A stretch of 64,000 nt of DNA from Auriscalpium vulgare (Eukaryota; Basidiomycota; Agaricomycetes; Russulales; Auriscalpiaceae), in NCBI GenBank assembly GCA_019915015.1, contig JAHBBC010000003.1, forward strand, positions 868,001-932,000. Direction: 5' to 3'. This document shows positions 21,266 to 35,999 of the stretch, in pieces. Below the pieces are notes generated by a model. It worked only from the letters and a program-made list of their open reading frames with translations, ran no database searches and had not been told where the DNA came from. Every line of letters begins with the position of its first letter. Position 1 is the stretch's first letter. The position numbers and the translations under genes are program-made.

Positions 21266-23140
21266 ATGCTCGTCAGGAAGATCATCGAGTCCTACGAGAG
21301 GGGTGTCGCGGAGGCAAAATCGACCGTTGTGGTGCCCGTACCAGCCAGGAGCCTCAGAGTGCCCAGAGCGAAGCGGCCCAGTCTGCGCATCGTCACCGAG
21401 GACGACAGCGAGCCAGCAGCATCTGTCCATGTGAGCCCCCCGCCATCCTCATCGAGACCACTCCTCAGGGCCGTGCAGCGCCGGGCGGATGTGCCAGACA
21501 ACAGCAACATGCTCTCTCCTAAACTGGCGACCACTATCCTGTGAGTTCACTACGCCGCCCAACTCTTGCGTCAGCCGTCTCATAGCTTCCCAACTCCAAG
21601 TACACCGGACACCTCCCATACTTTTGGTTGCCCCAACCCAACATCTATCCCATCCACTCTTCCTTCCACCCTCCCTTGTGCTCACTCCACTTCTGCCTCT
21701 GGCCCATTTCAAAGCCGCGCAAATACACCCTGTATCCCGACCTCTTCTGAGACGCTCAAGGCACGGCGTCTCGAGCGGTATGAACGCGAGGAGGCTGCGC
21801 TTCGACTCTCATTGCAGCGAACACGACCTTCGCCTTCCGCCCATGCACTTCAGGTCGCCCAGCTCGAGCTCACAACGGCGATGTTCGACGCCCGCGCCCG
21901 CGATACCAAGGCGCGTTTGGAAGAGCTGCGGGCTTTACTCGCCACGCCAGAGGAGTCTGCAACAATGGAGTCGATGGCGCGTGAAGACTTACTGAAACGC
22001 CGATGGATGGACGAACGCTGGGTGGTGGCAGCTGAACAGACGCAGAAGGCAGCTGAGCAGACGCAGAAGGCAGCTGAACAGACGCAGAATGTCCTAGAGC
22101 GGAACATGGACAATCTTTTGACAACCAAGGACAACCAGTCATCACATAATTCGTCGACGCTTCGCGCCCGGAAGGAGGCGAACTTGGCCAAGTTCTTCGC
22201 CAGGTCACCTACCAACACATCTGCTCTGCCGCGCCGACGACGAATGATCAACGAAGAACCCCGTCGTATCTCGCATCGTGACGTGGAGCCATATCGTTTA
22301 CGCACCTGGCCCCTCGATGCCTACCTCAGACGGCCCCTCAATATAGGCCCGCTTTCCTTCAACCTCCCCGTGCCAGTTTCGCCCACCACTTCTTCCACCC
22401 CTCGTCGTTCGCCCAAGCGCCCATCGCCGATTGAATGTCTCCTTCCCCCTGTTATTGAGCTCGAGGTGTCGCCACCCACAACCACCTCTGCAGCATTCCC
22501 GGGCTCGCGCCATACCGCGACGGCCACCAACCGCTCCTCGACCGCATCGTCCTTATCGTCCTCCGAGTGGCCACCATCAGGATACGCGACTATATTCTGC
22601 GTCGTACCTCGCTCGCATGCAGAGATCCTGGCTGATGCTTCACCAGGATTTCAGTTACCGGACTACGTCGCGGGCCTGCTCGCCGACTTCTCCCACATCA
22701 AGGACGACATCACCCTGCCGCTCGCCTCTGATCTCACGTTTAAGGAGTTGCAGCAGCGTCAATCTGTGGACTCGTATGAATCGGGAGTACTCGTCGCCCG
22801 GCCATCGGCGGATCACTACGAATACGAACCTGAGCCCAAATCCTTTCGCCGAAGTTTCAGGTTGAGCATTAGCGGACGCGCACATCCACCGAATGCACAT
22901 CACTTACAGGCGATTCGTGAAGACAGCGAAGGGCATAGTAGCCCGTCTCGCTCCATCCGTCATCGGCCGTCCTTACTCCGCCATCGTTTGCACCATAGCG
23001 AGGAAAGGAGCTCGTCCACACCCACACGACCACGCACACCGCCTCGACCTAGCCATCGTTCAGCCGATGCGGAGACTCCCACGAAGGCGATGGACCGCAT
23101 GCGCAAGAGAATGTCAAATCTTGGTCGGGCTCACAAGTAG
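21266..23140 (+). CDS. Large, mostly disordered hypothetical protein, 609 aa
   Basis: Two exons (21266-21540, 21586-23140) total 1,830 nt. A helical N-terminus (MLVRKIIESYERGV) is followed by a Pro-Ser-rich region, then a coiled-coil stretch at about residues 145-245 (RLERYEREEAALRLSLQR; QLELTTAMFDARARDTKARL). That stretch contains three tandem KAAEQTQ heptads. The C-terminal half is Ser-Pro-Arg-rich and ends with a basic helix (KAMDRMRKRMSNLGRAHK). There are no enzymatic motifs, signal peptide or membrane segments. It could be a scaffold or regulatory protein, but I cannot assign a family. Confidence 0.75.
22028..22090 (+). repeat. Tandem 21-bp coding repeat (three copies)
   Basis: A GCAGCTGAACAGACGCAGAA-type unit repeats three times and encodes consecutive AAEQTQK heptads in the coiled coil of the 609-aa protein. 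Confidence 0.8.
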
Positions 23141-23655
23141 GTCGGGGTGTATGAGGATGAATTTCTGCCTACGGGAAAGAAGGGCAGCGCTGTATCTTGT
23201 CACCGGGTATTGTGGATATTGTGAAATTATGCTCCATATCTACCCCTCATTTATCTGCCATTTGTCCAGTCCAATCTTCATCCTGGTTAGCGAGCGCTAG
23301 CCCTCCGCCCATCCTCTATCGGCGATGGGTAAGTCTCAACGTAAGGCCCTGATTATAGTCGCTGGACGAGAGTTTTTTCCACGCAGCAGGCCCGTCTATG
23401 CCGTCGGCGGTTGTTATCATCGCAGCGCCGTCACGGCGTTCCGAGGCGTCTTTCACTTTCCCATGTTGGACACGCCGAGATCCTAACCGAGCGCGCTAGA
23501 ATTCTGCTATGCTCTCTCGATGCGCTGTAAGCAGATCTCGGATCACTGTAGAGTTCCGTTAGCTTGCGCCGGCAGCCCACATAAGAAGGTCCTCGCTATT
23601 GTGGCACCCGCCCTCCCTCTGTCTTTCGTGGCGATTGTTCTCAGCTTGTTTTGCT
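23141..23655. other. Intergenic
   Basis: 3' region of the 609-aa gene and promoter of the S9 peptidase gene. No other gene is supported. Confidence 0.5.
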
Positions 23656-26002
23656 ATGGCGACCTGCCGCCATGCCCCATACGGTACATGGACTTCTCAG
23701 CTGACTGCCGAGGCAGCTGCAACACAGGTGCGCCTCGCCCCGCTGGTTGCGAGTTTCACTCACCCTGTCGTCAGGCCTTGTCGGGCATTGAAGATGTCAT
23801 ACTCGACCCCGTCACATCGAAGGCATACTATGCCCAGAAGCGTCCTGCCGAAAGTGAGTATCCTCAGGAATCAGAGTATCCGTTTTTTCCCTCCACAAAC
23901 TTCCGAAGGCGGCAGGTCAGTGGTTGTGGACGCGGAAGATGGTCAAGACTTGTTTGATCTTCACTGGGACGCACGCACGCAAGTCCACGGTTATGGAGGC
24001 GCAGCGGCAGCCGTATATGACGACGTGCTCTATTTCTCCAATCTTTATGACGGACGTGTGTACGAGTGTGAGAAGGGCGTGCAGCCCACGGCAATCACCT
24101 CCAGTACGCTTCTTTGCCTTGTATGGCCCGCGGTATGAACTGAATTGCTGGGTGCCACAGCGAACTCTGCCTTGCGCTTCGCTGACTTTGCTGCGTTCCC
24201 TGACAATCCAATTCTGGTCATCTCTATCGTGGAGGACCATACCAATCCGCACCCCGCCCGCGTTGTCACGACTTTGGCCGCCATCAATGCGTCTAAACTG
24301 ACAATCACCACGCTTGTGGAAGGATCTGACTTCTACACCTGTCCAAGGTTCAGCCCGGATGGCAGTTTCCTCGTCTGGCAGCAGTGGTACGATGCGTCCA
24401 TTGGCCTGTATATTCCGCTTTGCTGACACGGACTAGGGACCACCCAGACCTTCCGTGGCAAGGCGCCGAGATCGTTGTGGCGCCGTGCTCAATGACCCGA
24501 GACCGGCGCACGCTTCACGTTGGCCCTCACATCCACATTGCAGGCCAACCCGGGTTCGTATCTGCGGTCGACCCGGGATGGACCTCTTACAACACACTAT
24601 ACTTCACGTCGGACATCAGCGGGTTCCACAATCCCTGGACGTACACCTTCGACCCGGCCAATCCATCCGACAGTGGAAAGTCGTCGCCCATAGCCGCCCA
24701 GCCCATTGAGGAAGAGTTCGGCGCGCCTCAGTGGTGGCTAAGTCAGCATGGCTCCGGCGCGCTGAATGACACAACCGTGGCGTTCTTGTCCTTCCGCGAC
24801 GCCAAATCCAGGCTGTATCTTTGCGATCTGCTGACCGGGACGATCATCGAGATACCGACCCCGTATGCCCACATACAGTACATGCATGGTGACGCAAAGG
24901 GACGTGTAGTCATGCTTGGCCAGCCGGCTGACTGTGCTGAAATCCTCGTTGAACTTGTCCTGGACGACCGTGGTAACCCTGTCCTCAAACCCGTAATCAA
25001 GGTGGATACCTCGATCATGAATCTGCTGCCTTCCTCGGTCTCGATTGGGCAACAATTCGCATTGTCACTTGCACCCGATGAGCGAACGTGTCATGTGTCG
25101 TACTACCCTCCAAAGTCTGCCATCTATGACGGTGGGTTTCCCGAAGAAAGGCCCCCGGTCGTTGTCTTTATTCACGGAGGACCTCATTTCATGGACCCTC
25201 TCGGCCTCGACTTGGGGAAACAATTTTTCACCTCTCGCGGATGGGCATAGTGAGTAATATGTGAATTCGCACAAATCAAGGCGGATGACGCAAATTCGAT
25301 ACAGCGTGTCCGTCAACTACCGCGGCTCCAGCGGGTTTGGTCGGCAATACAGGTTCGCCCATCCATGACGTTCAAAGGAGCCATAATTCAACCAATTTCA
25401 GAGAGGCCATCAATGGAAATTGGGGTCTCATAGATGCCCAAGACGCGCTTGAAAGCATCTGCAAACTGGACGAGATGGGCCTCGTCGACAGCAGGCGCGC
25501 CGTGGTTCACGGGGGGTGCGCGGGCGGGTATACAGTGTTACAGATCGCCACCATGCTACCAGAAGCCTTCGCCGCGGCGGCTCCACAATACGGAATTTCG
25601 GACCTCCGCAACGTTGACAACTTCGTCCACAAGTTCGAGTATCAACTGTGCGACAAACTGATCGGCGGAAAGTACAGCGATTGCCCCGACATTTGGCATC
25701 AACGATCACCTATCCACCATGCAAACAGGATCAAGATGCCGCTGCTGGTGCGTAGGACAACTTTCCACGGCATGCCTCAATTTTCTCATGTATATATAAA
25801 GGCCTTCCAAGCAGTGGACGACAGAGTCATGCTCGCCGACCCGATGGTGAAAATGGTGAAAGCCATAGAGATCGCAGGAGGAGAGGCGGAGCTTGTTCTC
25901 TTTCCTGACGGACGGAACCACGCAAAGACCGTACAAGCAGTTCTCGAGAAGGAGCTTGCCTTCTTCAAGCGGGTATTGGGCCTTGACGAGGCATCAGGTT
26001 AA
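23656..26002 (+). CDS. S9-family (prolyl oligopeptidase-like) peptidase homologue with Cys at the nucleophile position, 659 aa
   Basis: Eight exons (23656-23727, 23775-23853, 23909-24103, 24161-24386, 24437-25249, 25305-25352, 25402-25747, 25802-26002) total exactly 1,980 nt. The N-terminus (HAPYGTWTSQLTAEAAA) and beta-propeller (VHGYGGAA, WDHPDLPWQGAEI) match the S9C acylaminoacyl/dipeptidyl peptidase type. The C-terminal alpha/beta hydrolase has FIHGGPH, VNYRGSSGFGR and GLIDAQDA. The elbow reads HGGCAGGYT where the family has GGSAGGYT, so residue 517 is Cys. The Asp (VDDRVM, about 599/600) and His (NHAKT, 633) sites are kept, although the usual GHG is changed to NHA. The frame is open throughout, so this is not an obvious pseudogene. 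It is probably cytosolic. Activity is uncertain. Confidence 0.9.
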
Positions 26003-26142
26003 TGGCGTTCGTGAAGTCAGTTGGCTGTGATGTATTATGTGTTCCATAAACAATGTGATATGATGGCGTGAATGTGACGAAACAGTGCAATGCAAAAGAG
26101 ATCGATGTGGCAGAGTGAGAGACGAAAATCAAGCACGCGAGA

Positions 26143-28833
26143 CTACCACTCTCCACTGTCCTTGCTATGCCCTGCACCCCAGTCGCTGTCAGACGCATCG
26201 GCGTCGGTGTCCACCCACTGATCGCCGCTGGCTGTGGCCATGTCACTTGCCTTGTCCTTGCTCGGCGTCGATACTCGTAGCGGCGACACGCGCCTACGAA
26301 TGGGGGATCGCATCCCGGCTTCTGCCAGCAGACCACCGTTCAGGAATACGTCTCCCGCTTCAAGATGGCCGGGAGTAGCGCCGCTCGGCGTTCGTCGCAC
26401 TTCATGCAGATGAGCTGTTCGTGCCCAGCGCCGTGCGGAGCGTGGTACCGGCCCAACCAAGAGCGTGGCGCTTGTCGCCCCGTCGACGCCCGCCGAGGAG
26501 TGTGACGCCGATCTCTGAATGACTGGTCGGACACTGGTGGGGGTCGACGGACCTGCCCTAGCATAGTGACTGTGGTGAACACGTGGAGAGCTCCTAATTG
26601 ATGGTGTGCGCGGTCGCGCAGACGACGCATGCTTCTTCACGGCAGATCCTGGTGTCGGAGTCGCGATAGTGGCCATCCGCGTCTGGGTAGTCTCGCCCAT
26701 GCGTTGTAGAGTTTCGTCCAGTCCGCCCCGGGCGCTGCCAGGGAAGATGACTTTATCTCTCTTGGCAGCCACGCTTGTTGGCTCCCCAATGGAAGGTGTC
26801 CTGCTGCGGTTACGCAGCCTGTTGACCCAGTCGCCGCTGAAGCTGAGATTACGTCTGCCCCATTCCTTCATGGATAGCGCCCCGGAGACATTAACCTTCC
26901 TCAGCGTTCGATGATTGGGGAGTTCACTGCGCGAGCCTCGGGTGACACTCAGGAAGACGAGTACGGCTAGCAATAGGACCAACTGGGCGATACCAAGTCG
27001 TTTCTCTAGCATGATCTTTTTTGCCGAAAATGTGAGCCCGATTAAATAGCGAATGTAAAATAAGGCTCACCTCGTCAGCCAGATAATTCACTTGTGTGAT
27101 CAGCACCCGCTGCTCCACCTCCATGCGCCTGCGCTGTTTCTCCATATCGCTCACTGAGCGCTGATAGAGCTGCGCTTGTGCGCGAGACATTCCTTCCAGT
27201 CGTCCCACGTCCTCCCCTAGTCGCCGCAGCATCTCTCGCACGCCAGCCGTTTGTTCCTCCACGTATCTTGTATAAAGAGTTGTGTTTGCTTCCAGCGCGG
27301 TCAGGCGGTTCATGATCGTACGGTATATCGATTCGCCTGTGGAAGGAATGTGGGCTGGTACCACGGCAGGCGACAGTGATATGATTGGGGTTACAGAAGG
27401 CGTAGAGGGCGCAGAGACGGAGGATGAAGAAATCGGAGAGGCAGAGGATGAGGAGCTGGAAGCCGAATCAAGCGAGAACATCGAGGAGGGACCGGGAGAT
27501 GGCCCAGGCGTTGCTGCTACAGGAGAGTCTGCAATAGTAGATGACTGGACCTGCGCATCTGACGAATTGCCTTGTTCCACACCAGCAGACAGCGGTTCCA
27601 CAGCAGACGACGTGGAAGGGATGGAAGGAGAAACGGAGGAATTTTCTGGTAAAGAGCGCGCGGTATTCGTGCTATGACGATTACGACCATCATGTTCGAG
27701 CGAGGACGGAGTCGAGTGTTGCTCAACATGTGTCGGTGTCTTGGTAGAACCGTTGTTTACGATTGGAGTCGAATCATCAGAAGCGACTTCCGGAGTCTGC
27801 GCTGGTATCGGAGGCTCCTGCCCAACCTCTGCGGGCATGCTGAAAGACACCACTGGCGGAGCCTGGTCCTGCTTAGCGCGGCTCTCTTCCTCCCATGTGT
27901 CCCACTTCCATTGCTCTAGATGTGTCAGGCCATACACGCGTAAAAGAGAGATCGGGCAGTAGTATTCGTTGCCGTAGTGGGAGTGGAAGTCGATGCGGAG
28001 GAAGCGATAAAAGTCCGTCAAGGACCTCGGTGGATGAAAAGACTGAGTACGCATGAGATACTGTGAACAACAGAGAGGCATGCACTCACTTGCACACCAC
28101 GGATATTCTTGGCAGAGTAGGTTCCCGCGACTGTCCACCCGTTGGCATCCGTTGCGTCCGTCTTGGCAACACTGACCGTGAAGTCCTTGAAGACGCCACT
28201 GAAGAATTCGAAGTTCGCCAGTTGCACTGTATCAATACGAATGTCCTCGCAGAGCTCAACGATGAGGTACTGCCTTTCCGAGGCGCATGGGCTGAGCATG
28301 TAGCGATCACGCTTCGACGAGAGAATATTCGAGGCGGACTTGGCGGAACGGTGTGTTGTGTGTACGCGGGCTGAGCAGTCAAGGGATGCATAATTGAAGC
28401 GGTCGGTGATGGGGACGCGGAAGTGAGGAGAAACGGGTTCATTGAGCGGGACCTGTCCGTCTGTAGGGTCCGGTGCCACCGATCCGCCGCTGGCGTCCGC
28501 TTGTGAGGTCGCCTCCGGGACTGGTTCGCCCGCAGATACGTTTGACGCGCGTGGCACGACTGTGTCCTTTGCATGTGCTTCTGCAGCGCGGCGCGACTTC
28601 CAGTCCTCGAAGGAGAGAAAGAGGTCGTCGTCGACGGGTTCCGGAGAGAGCGGCTTCAAGCAGCAGACGGGCTCGTCTGGTGGTGTGGGCCGGTGGGTGG
28701 AAAGGGCATGAAAAGGGTCGTTACGGCAGGTGGACGGTGTTGGACTCGCGGGGGTAGACGGCAGGGGAAAGACGAGGATGGCCTGGCAGAGACAGACGAG
28801 CGTCGCCGGGAGCGATGCCAGCAGGTAGCGCAT
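26143..28833 (-). CDS. SLP1: SLP1/Opt-type SUN-domain membrane protein, 862 aa
   Basis: Three exons (28833-28090, 28042-27071, 27015-26143) total 2,589 nt with phase-0 introns. The protein has a signal peptide (MRYLLASLPATLVCLC), an acidic/Pro region with the LSFEDWK motif typical of this family, then the SUN-like domain at about residues 165-290: NYASLDCSARVH, SKRDRYMLSPC, FKDFTVSV, DFHSHYGNEYYCPISLLRVYG. A long Ser/Pro/Thr-rich segment leads to a coiled coil (about 480-570), a transmembrane helix starting exon 3 (LGIAQLVLLLAVLVFLSV) and a Ser-Arg-rich tail. Yeast Slp1 with Emp65 protects soluble ER proteins from degradation, and the same ER role is likely here. An in-frame ATG 24 bp upstream (28857) is an alternative start. 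Confidence 0.9.
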
Positions 28834-29400
28834 ATCGCAGCGGCGTGCAGGGTGCACCTGGCAGACGGGTGACGGTGCCAGCTGCCACGTCGCGGTAGCC
28901 TGAGGGGCTGATAGATAACAGACTGCTGGCTAGTAGATAAAGACCTGCACCGCCCGGCACGTGCGACATGCTCGGATCCACGAGGGAACTCTGCCTTGTC
29001 GCCATGTGCAAATGCTTCCGAGCCATGCGACCGCCGCGATCTGCGCCGTTCAGCTGCTCGACGCCGACGTTCGCGGTGCCCTCCACACGGCCTGCAGACT
29101 CGCCTTCTCTCTCCTCTCGTCTCTGCTCCGACTATCTTGGCCGACAACACGCCTGCCGTCAAGCTCCGAGGTCTGCCTTTGGAATCTGTCGCGACTGTCT
29201 GGTCACAGCCCAGCTTCTCGCTCGCCGACACCTCGACGCTAGAGCACGCATTTCGATGAATTCTCCGCGTGGTCTTGCACTCTCTCGTACAGCTGATCCT
29301 ACAAGCTGTTCTGGTCACGTCCGCTATCGACGGCTGGGAAGCTGGCCCACCGACGTATAAATAGTGCCCAGGTGAGCCAACTGGAACGCCAGCATCGAAA
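28834..29400. promoter_or_regulatory. Divergent promoter region, SLP1-like gene and glucoamylase
   Basis: TATAAATA at 29356-29363 lies 38 bp before the glucoamylase ATG, so the leader is very short. No gene is supported between the two starts. Confidence 0.6.
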
Positions 29401-31574
<2,174 letters not shown>

Positions 31575-31769
31575 GCGGCGGATACACGCAGCTTCGCTTG
31601 ACGCTTGACGTGATATATACACTCTGTTCTGTTTTTGCTATGTACAATTGCAAGTCGGTGAGGCTGATAATAAGACGGGAATAGCAGATAAGGATAAGTC
31701 CGTTAAGTCCGAGCATGCGTCAAATTAGCGCGAAGAACAAGTTGGTGCCACTGGCCCGGGGACCCTAGT

Positions 31770-33945
31770 ATGCTATCCGAGACCGACGAAGTCCAACAAC
31801 CTCTCTTATGTCCCTCTTCGGATAGCGCGCAAGCTGCACGATTTGTCCCTCATCCCCGTCATGTACTCTTACGCTGGAGCTTCCGAGTCGACGGTGACAC
31901 TGTGAAGAAGCTCGTGACAATCGTAAGTCGCCCACCTAGTTCGTTGCCCACTATCTGTTCAAATTGATGCAATCTCTGCAAGATCATTCCCTGCGGCACC
32001 GGAATCTTGCTCGCTGCACTGGACAAGACCAGCATCACTTCTGCATATGCGTCCATTGGCAGCGACCTGGGACAGCTGCAGAACGCCGGTTGGATAGCGA
32101 CAGGGTACATGCTCACGCAGACTAGCTTCCAGTACGTTCGTTTCTTCTCCTAGTAGAAGCGAGGTAAAATTGTCCGACCATATTACTCAGGCCGTTGTAC
32201 GGAAAGTTGAGCGACATCTTTGGGCGGAAAGCTTCCCTGCTCTTCGCGTATGCCGCCTACTCGGCCGGGTGTTTATTGTGCAGCTTTTCGTCGAATATGG
32301 CCCAGCTTGTGGCGGGTCGAGCGCTTGCCGGCCTCGGAGGCGGTGGCATGACAACGTACGCTTCATATCTGCGCTCGCATAGTCGTCATGTTTATCTCGA
32401 AACCTTGTTAGGCTGCCCTCCATCATAGTCACCGATTCAGTGCCTCTACGGACACGGGGCAGCTGGCAAGGCAAGATTCGCCCTCTCAAAGGCCAAAACT
32501 CTGCGCTCTAACGATTATGTCCGTCAGGCGTTCTGAATACAATTTTCGCTGCCGGAGCTCTTATCGGTGCGCCTCTCGGCGGGGCTCTGACTGATGGTTC
32601 GGGGTGGAGATGGTCAGCTAAAACCGCTTTCAAATGCTATACGCTGACGCACTCTGTTTCAGGATCTTTCGTCTCCAATTGTCCTTAGCTGTGGTCGCAG
32701 CTATCACAGTGTCGACTATGCTGCGCCTTCCCGCCAAGGCTGACACAGGGACAACGACATTCTCTGCGAAAATGAAACGTGTCGACTTCTTGGGCGCAGT
32801 TCTATTGGTTCTGACGATCCTCACGCTTCTCCTGGGACTGAATCGCGGCGGTAACATCGCTTGGTCCGATCGCTGGACCATCACTTGTCTCTTCCTTGCG
32901 TCATCCTTCGGCGTGCTCCTTGCATTCGTGGAAGCCGGAGTAGCCAGCGAGCCCTTCGCTCCCGCCGATGTGATCGTCAAAAGGACGCTGATTCCGCCCT
33001 TTCTCTGCAATTTTTTCACCACGGGCGCTGACGCGTGCCTCTTCTTCTACGTGCCCATGTACTACCAAGCGGTCGCGAACAAAAGTGCCAGTCAAGTTGG
33101 CGCCATTCTCATGCCCATTGTATTGTCGCCCATCGTTGGCAGCTTTGGTGCTGGCCTGCTCATTCAAAGCACAGCCAGGTACTTGCACCTGGCCAGAATC
33201 GCATTTGGTCTACAACTCCTCGGCGCTGCAATTGTCCTGGCGTCTGCAACCCAGTCAAAGACCATCCTTGGCGTATCGACTGGCGAGTAAGTTCACTGAC
33301 GGTCAGCGATGTGAATTGACCGCCGTTTACTAGGCCTGTTCATCGCTACCTTTGCCACAAGTGAGGATGTTGCGCACCATGAGTTTTTCACAGTTGGTTC
33401 TCAGTTTTGCGACCAGGTATCGGTGTTACCTCGACGCTCGTGGCCTTAGTAGCCAATGCAGGCCCTGCCGACCAAGCGGTGGCTGTTGCCAGTGCGTAGA
33501 CTGGACAGTAATTTCCGATACATATATGAACCGCCCAGTAGTCTCATATCTGTCGCGCTCCATGGGCGGCGTGATTGGCATCTCCATAGGAGGCACCCTC
33601 ATTCAGAATACCCTGCGCAAGCTGTTGCATGCTCGCTTAGTTCATCATGACGTTAATGTCGAAGAGGTGCGTTTCTCTTTGCTCAACCCACAACCAGCTA
33701 TGAACTGATAACCCCCTACCTATGGTCAGATCATAAGACAAGTTTGTGCATCCCTCACCTACATCGATCAGCTCGAGCCTGTCGTGCGAGACGTCGTTCG
33801 GTCGTCATACCACGAAGCCCTTCGTTCTGCCTTCTTGTTTTCTATCAGCCTTTCATGCTGCGCCGTCTTTGCAGCGTGGTTCATACAACAAGTAACTTTG
33901 TCAGAAATAGTCATAACTGCTAGCGACGAAGGTGATGATGTGTAG
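31770..33945 (+). CDS. Major facilitator superfamily (DHA2-type) transporter
   Basis: This is a multi-exon gene (about ten exons) for a proton-coupled exporter or vacuolar transporter. The hydrophilic N-terminus ends at the first helix (IIPCGTGILLAALDKTSI, with the D-K-T-S pattern of DHA2 pumps). Motif A follows as GKLSDIFGRK, then AGRALAGLGGGG (motif B/C region), SGWRWIF (the loop after helix 6) and the later helices through SYLSRSMGGVIGISIGGTLIQNTLRK. About 14 helices fit. One intron (32471-32527) has a GC donor. Another junction near 33283 needs either a weak GC donor (GCGAGT) or a frame shift, because the nearby GTAAGT leads out of frame. The substrate is unknown; vacuolar basic amino acids or drugs are typical for the group. 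Confidence 0.85.
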
Positions 33946-34082
33946 AGTGAGATGTCTATTGTTGTGCCGATACGGACGTCTACTTAATCCTATGTGATTC
34001 GCTCGTCCTCGTTTGATGGTCACATTAGAAATCGTAAACGTAGGCTACCGCGTCCCGGGATTTGAAATCCTGCGAGCGGTCA

Positions 34083-35837
34083 TCAGCCAACTACCCATCT
34101 CAGAGATGGAATACTACGAACTGAGAATACAACAATCGCGTCCTCGGTGATGCCCGCTGCAGGGGTGGACGTCGGCGAGGGTAGAACATTATGAGGGAAA
34201 GCCACCTCTCGCATGACAAACGAGAGGTCTGCATTCACAGAGCCATTGAGGAAGAAATTTTTCGGCCTGAGGCCGTCATCCTGGCGGCCCTCGATAACCA
34301 CGTCTGGGCTGTTGAGCTGTGCTTGAGGCGCTCGCTGCAACTTCCTCAAGCGGTGCGGATTGAAATCCCAAATGCGCGTCGCCCATTCACCGTCAGAGTT
34401 ACGCTTCAGCGGGGTTATAAAGCGCATTCCCGAGACAGGGCTATCCACATTGACGTTGCCGCGCTCGAGGCGCGTACGAGCGGACGGCCAAGCAGCCCAT
34501 TTCTCCCAGGGTATGAAGGCCAGCCCGGAATGCGCTTCGTAGGGTCGCGGGGCCGTGCTGTACGACACGATTGTTGATAAGGGGATGAAATGAGTGATCG
34601 GCTCATGATCGTGACGGTCGTAGATGGTGTATGATACGATGAGAAGACGTTGTGCCTGGGACAGGCCGAAGGGAACGCGAAGAGTAGTGCTCGGAGGCAT
34701 GGGAACCGGATCGCAGTGTACGATGATGTTATTCACCTGTAAGCGAGGAGCCAACTTGGGGAGGCCAAGTACGATGGTGGGCTGCGCCTCCCTACCGTCT
34801 TCCTGTAGGTCATACACCAGCAAACACGGCTCTGATGTGTTGTCCGGATCCACAGCATTACTTGTCACTTGGGTAGCCGTGACCAGGATGAGCGAAGGAG
34901 AGATGAAGGCAAAGCGGCATATGTGTCTGCCAGTGATGATCTAGGTATAGGGAACAGCTTGAGAATGGCAGCGCGTGAGGATAGGCACTGCAAAATGGTT
35001 ACCTTTCGAATCTCGCCCGACTTCCAGTTCCAAATTATGAGGTAGTCCGGTTGGCTGTCACGGGCTTGGACGAGGAATGCAAGCAGGTCTTCAATGACCC
35101 TGGGGGTGATGGTCCCGATGAGAAACCCCGTAGGAAGCAAAGAGCCTATGATGTCAGGAATAGGCGCAGCTAACGGGTGGGATTCGCCTGAAGTCAACGA
35201 TCGGAACTGCATGAACCAGGGATGGACATCATCTCTAGGCACTTGCAGATCAGACCATACGTATCGTAATGTCGAGAGTACACGCACATATTGGGTGTTC
35301 CAACTAGCACCAAGACATCCTGGGAAGGGTCGATGGCACATTCTCGTGCATAGAAACCGACAGGCTGTGACCAGTCGCGCCTCGCAATTCTACGCGAGCG
35401 GGAGGGCAGCTGGGTGAAGAGCAGCAAGCCATCGTCGCGAGACCAGGCCAGCACCCCATTGCGAATCGTCGCGCCGTATACATTTCCCCACGTTCCGAGC
35501 GTGACTTCCGTGCGATGCGTATACTTGAGCTCTCTCCAAGCTGCAGAGTATGTTTGCAACCTTTGCATGCGCTCTATGGTAGTCATGTCGCACGCGGGGC
35601 CGTCTTGCGAACCATTGGCGGCCAACGCGACATTGTACTGGAGCAGCGTCGAGGCTTCAATGATGTCTTTGAAATGGCGGCAGACCTGTGATCCGAAGTC
35701 AGATGGGTGGTACGGTGGGCTGGCAGGGTATAGCGTACTGCAGCGCAGCGCAGGATATCTTGGAAGTCCAGGATCTCAAAAATCTTGACCGTGAGCTCGA
35801 CGGGGAGGGTGAGGATACTATGAGGGACGTCTGCCAT
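34083..35837 (-). CDS. F-box protein
   Basis: The start is ATG at 35837. The N-terminal F-box (ILTLPVELTVKIFEILDFQDILRCAAVCRHFKDII, residues about 8-45) is split by one intron after RCAA. It predicts binding to Skp1 in an SCF ubiquitin ligase. The rest has no recognisable repeats, but short segments (YNVALAANG, TYSAAWRELKY, VPFGLSQAQRLLIVSYTIYD) match the general layout of the expanded Agaricomycete F-box family, where the C-terminal part binds an unknown substrate. Four or five introns are needed (after about 35750, 35290, 35000 and 34930). It is convergent with the MFS gene, 137 bp away. Confidence 0.8.
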
Positions 35838-35999
35838 GGCAGAGGACGAACAGGGCCGGACGGCAGTGAAGGCGCTGCATGGTGGTCGTTACTGCCGTGA
35901 GAAGGGCTTGCATGACCTTTGCCGCGACTCGATCGGATTTCCCAGCGTCACACCCTCACCCAGCGTCCGCCAGCCGCAGTGCTCGCCAGCTCGTCGTTG

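Noticed and set aside
25508..25531. Treating the S9 peptidase as a pseudogene
   Set aside because: All exons splice into an exact 660-codon frame and the other motifs are present, so the Ser-to-Cys change alone does not justify it.
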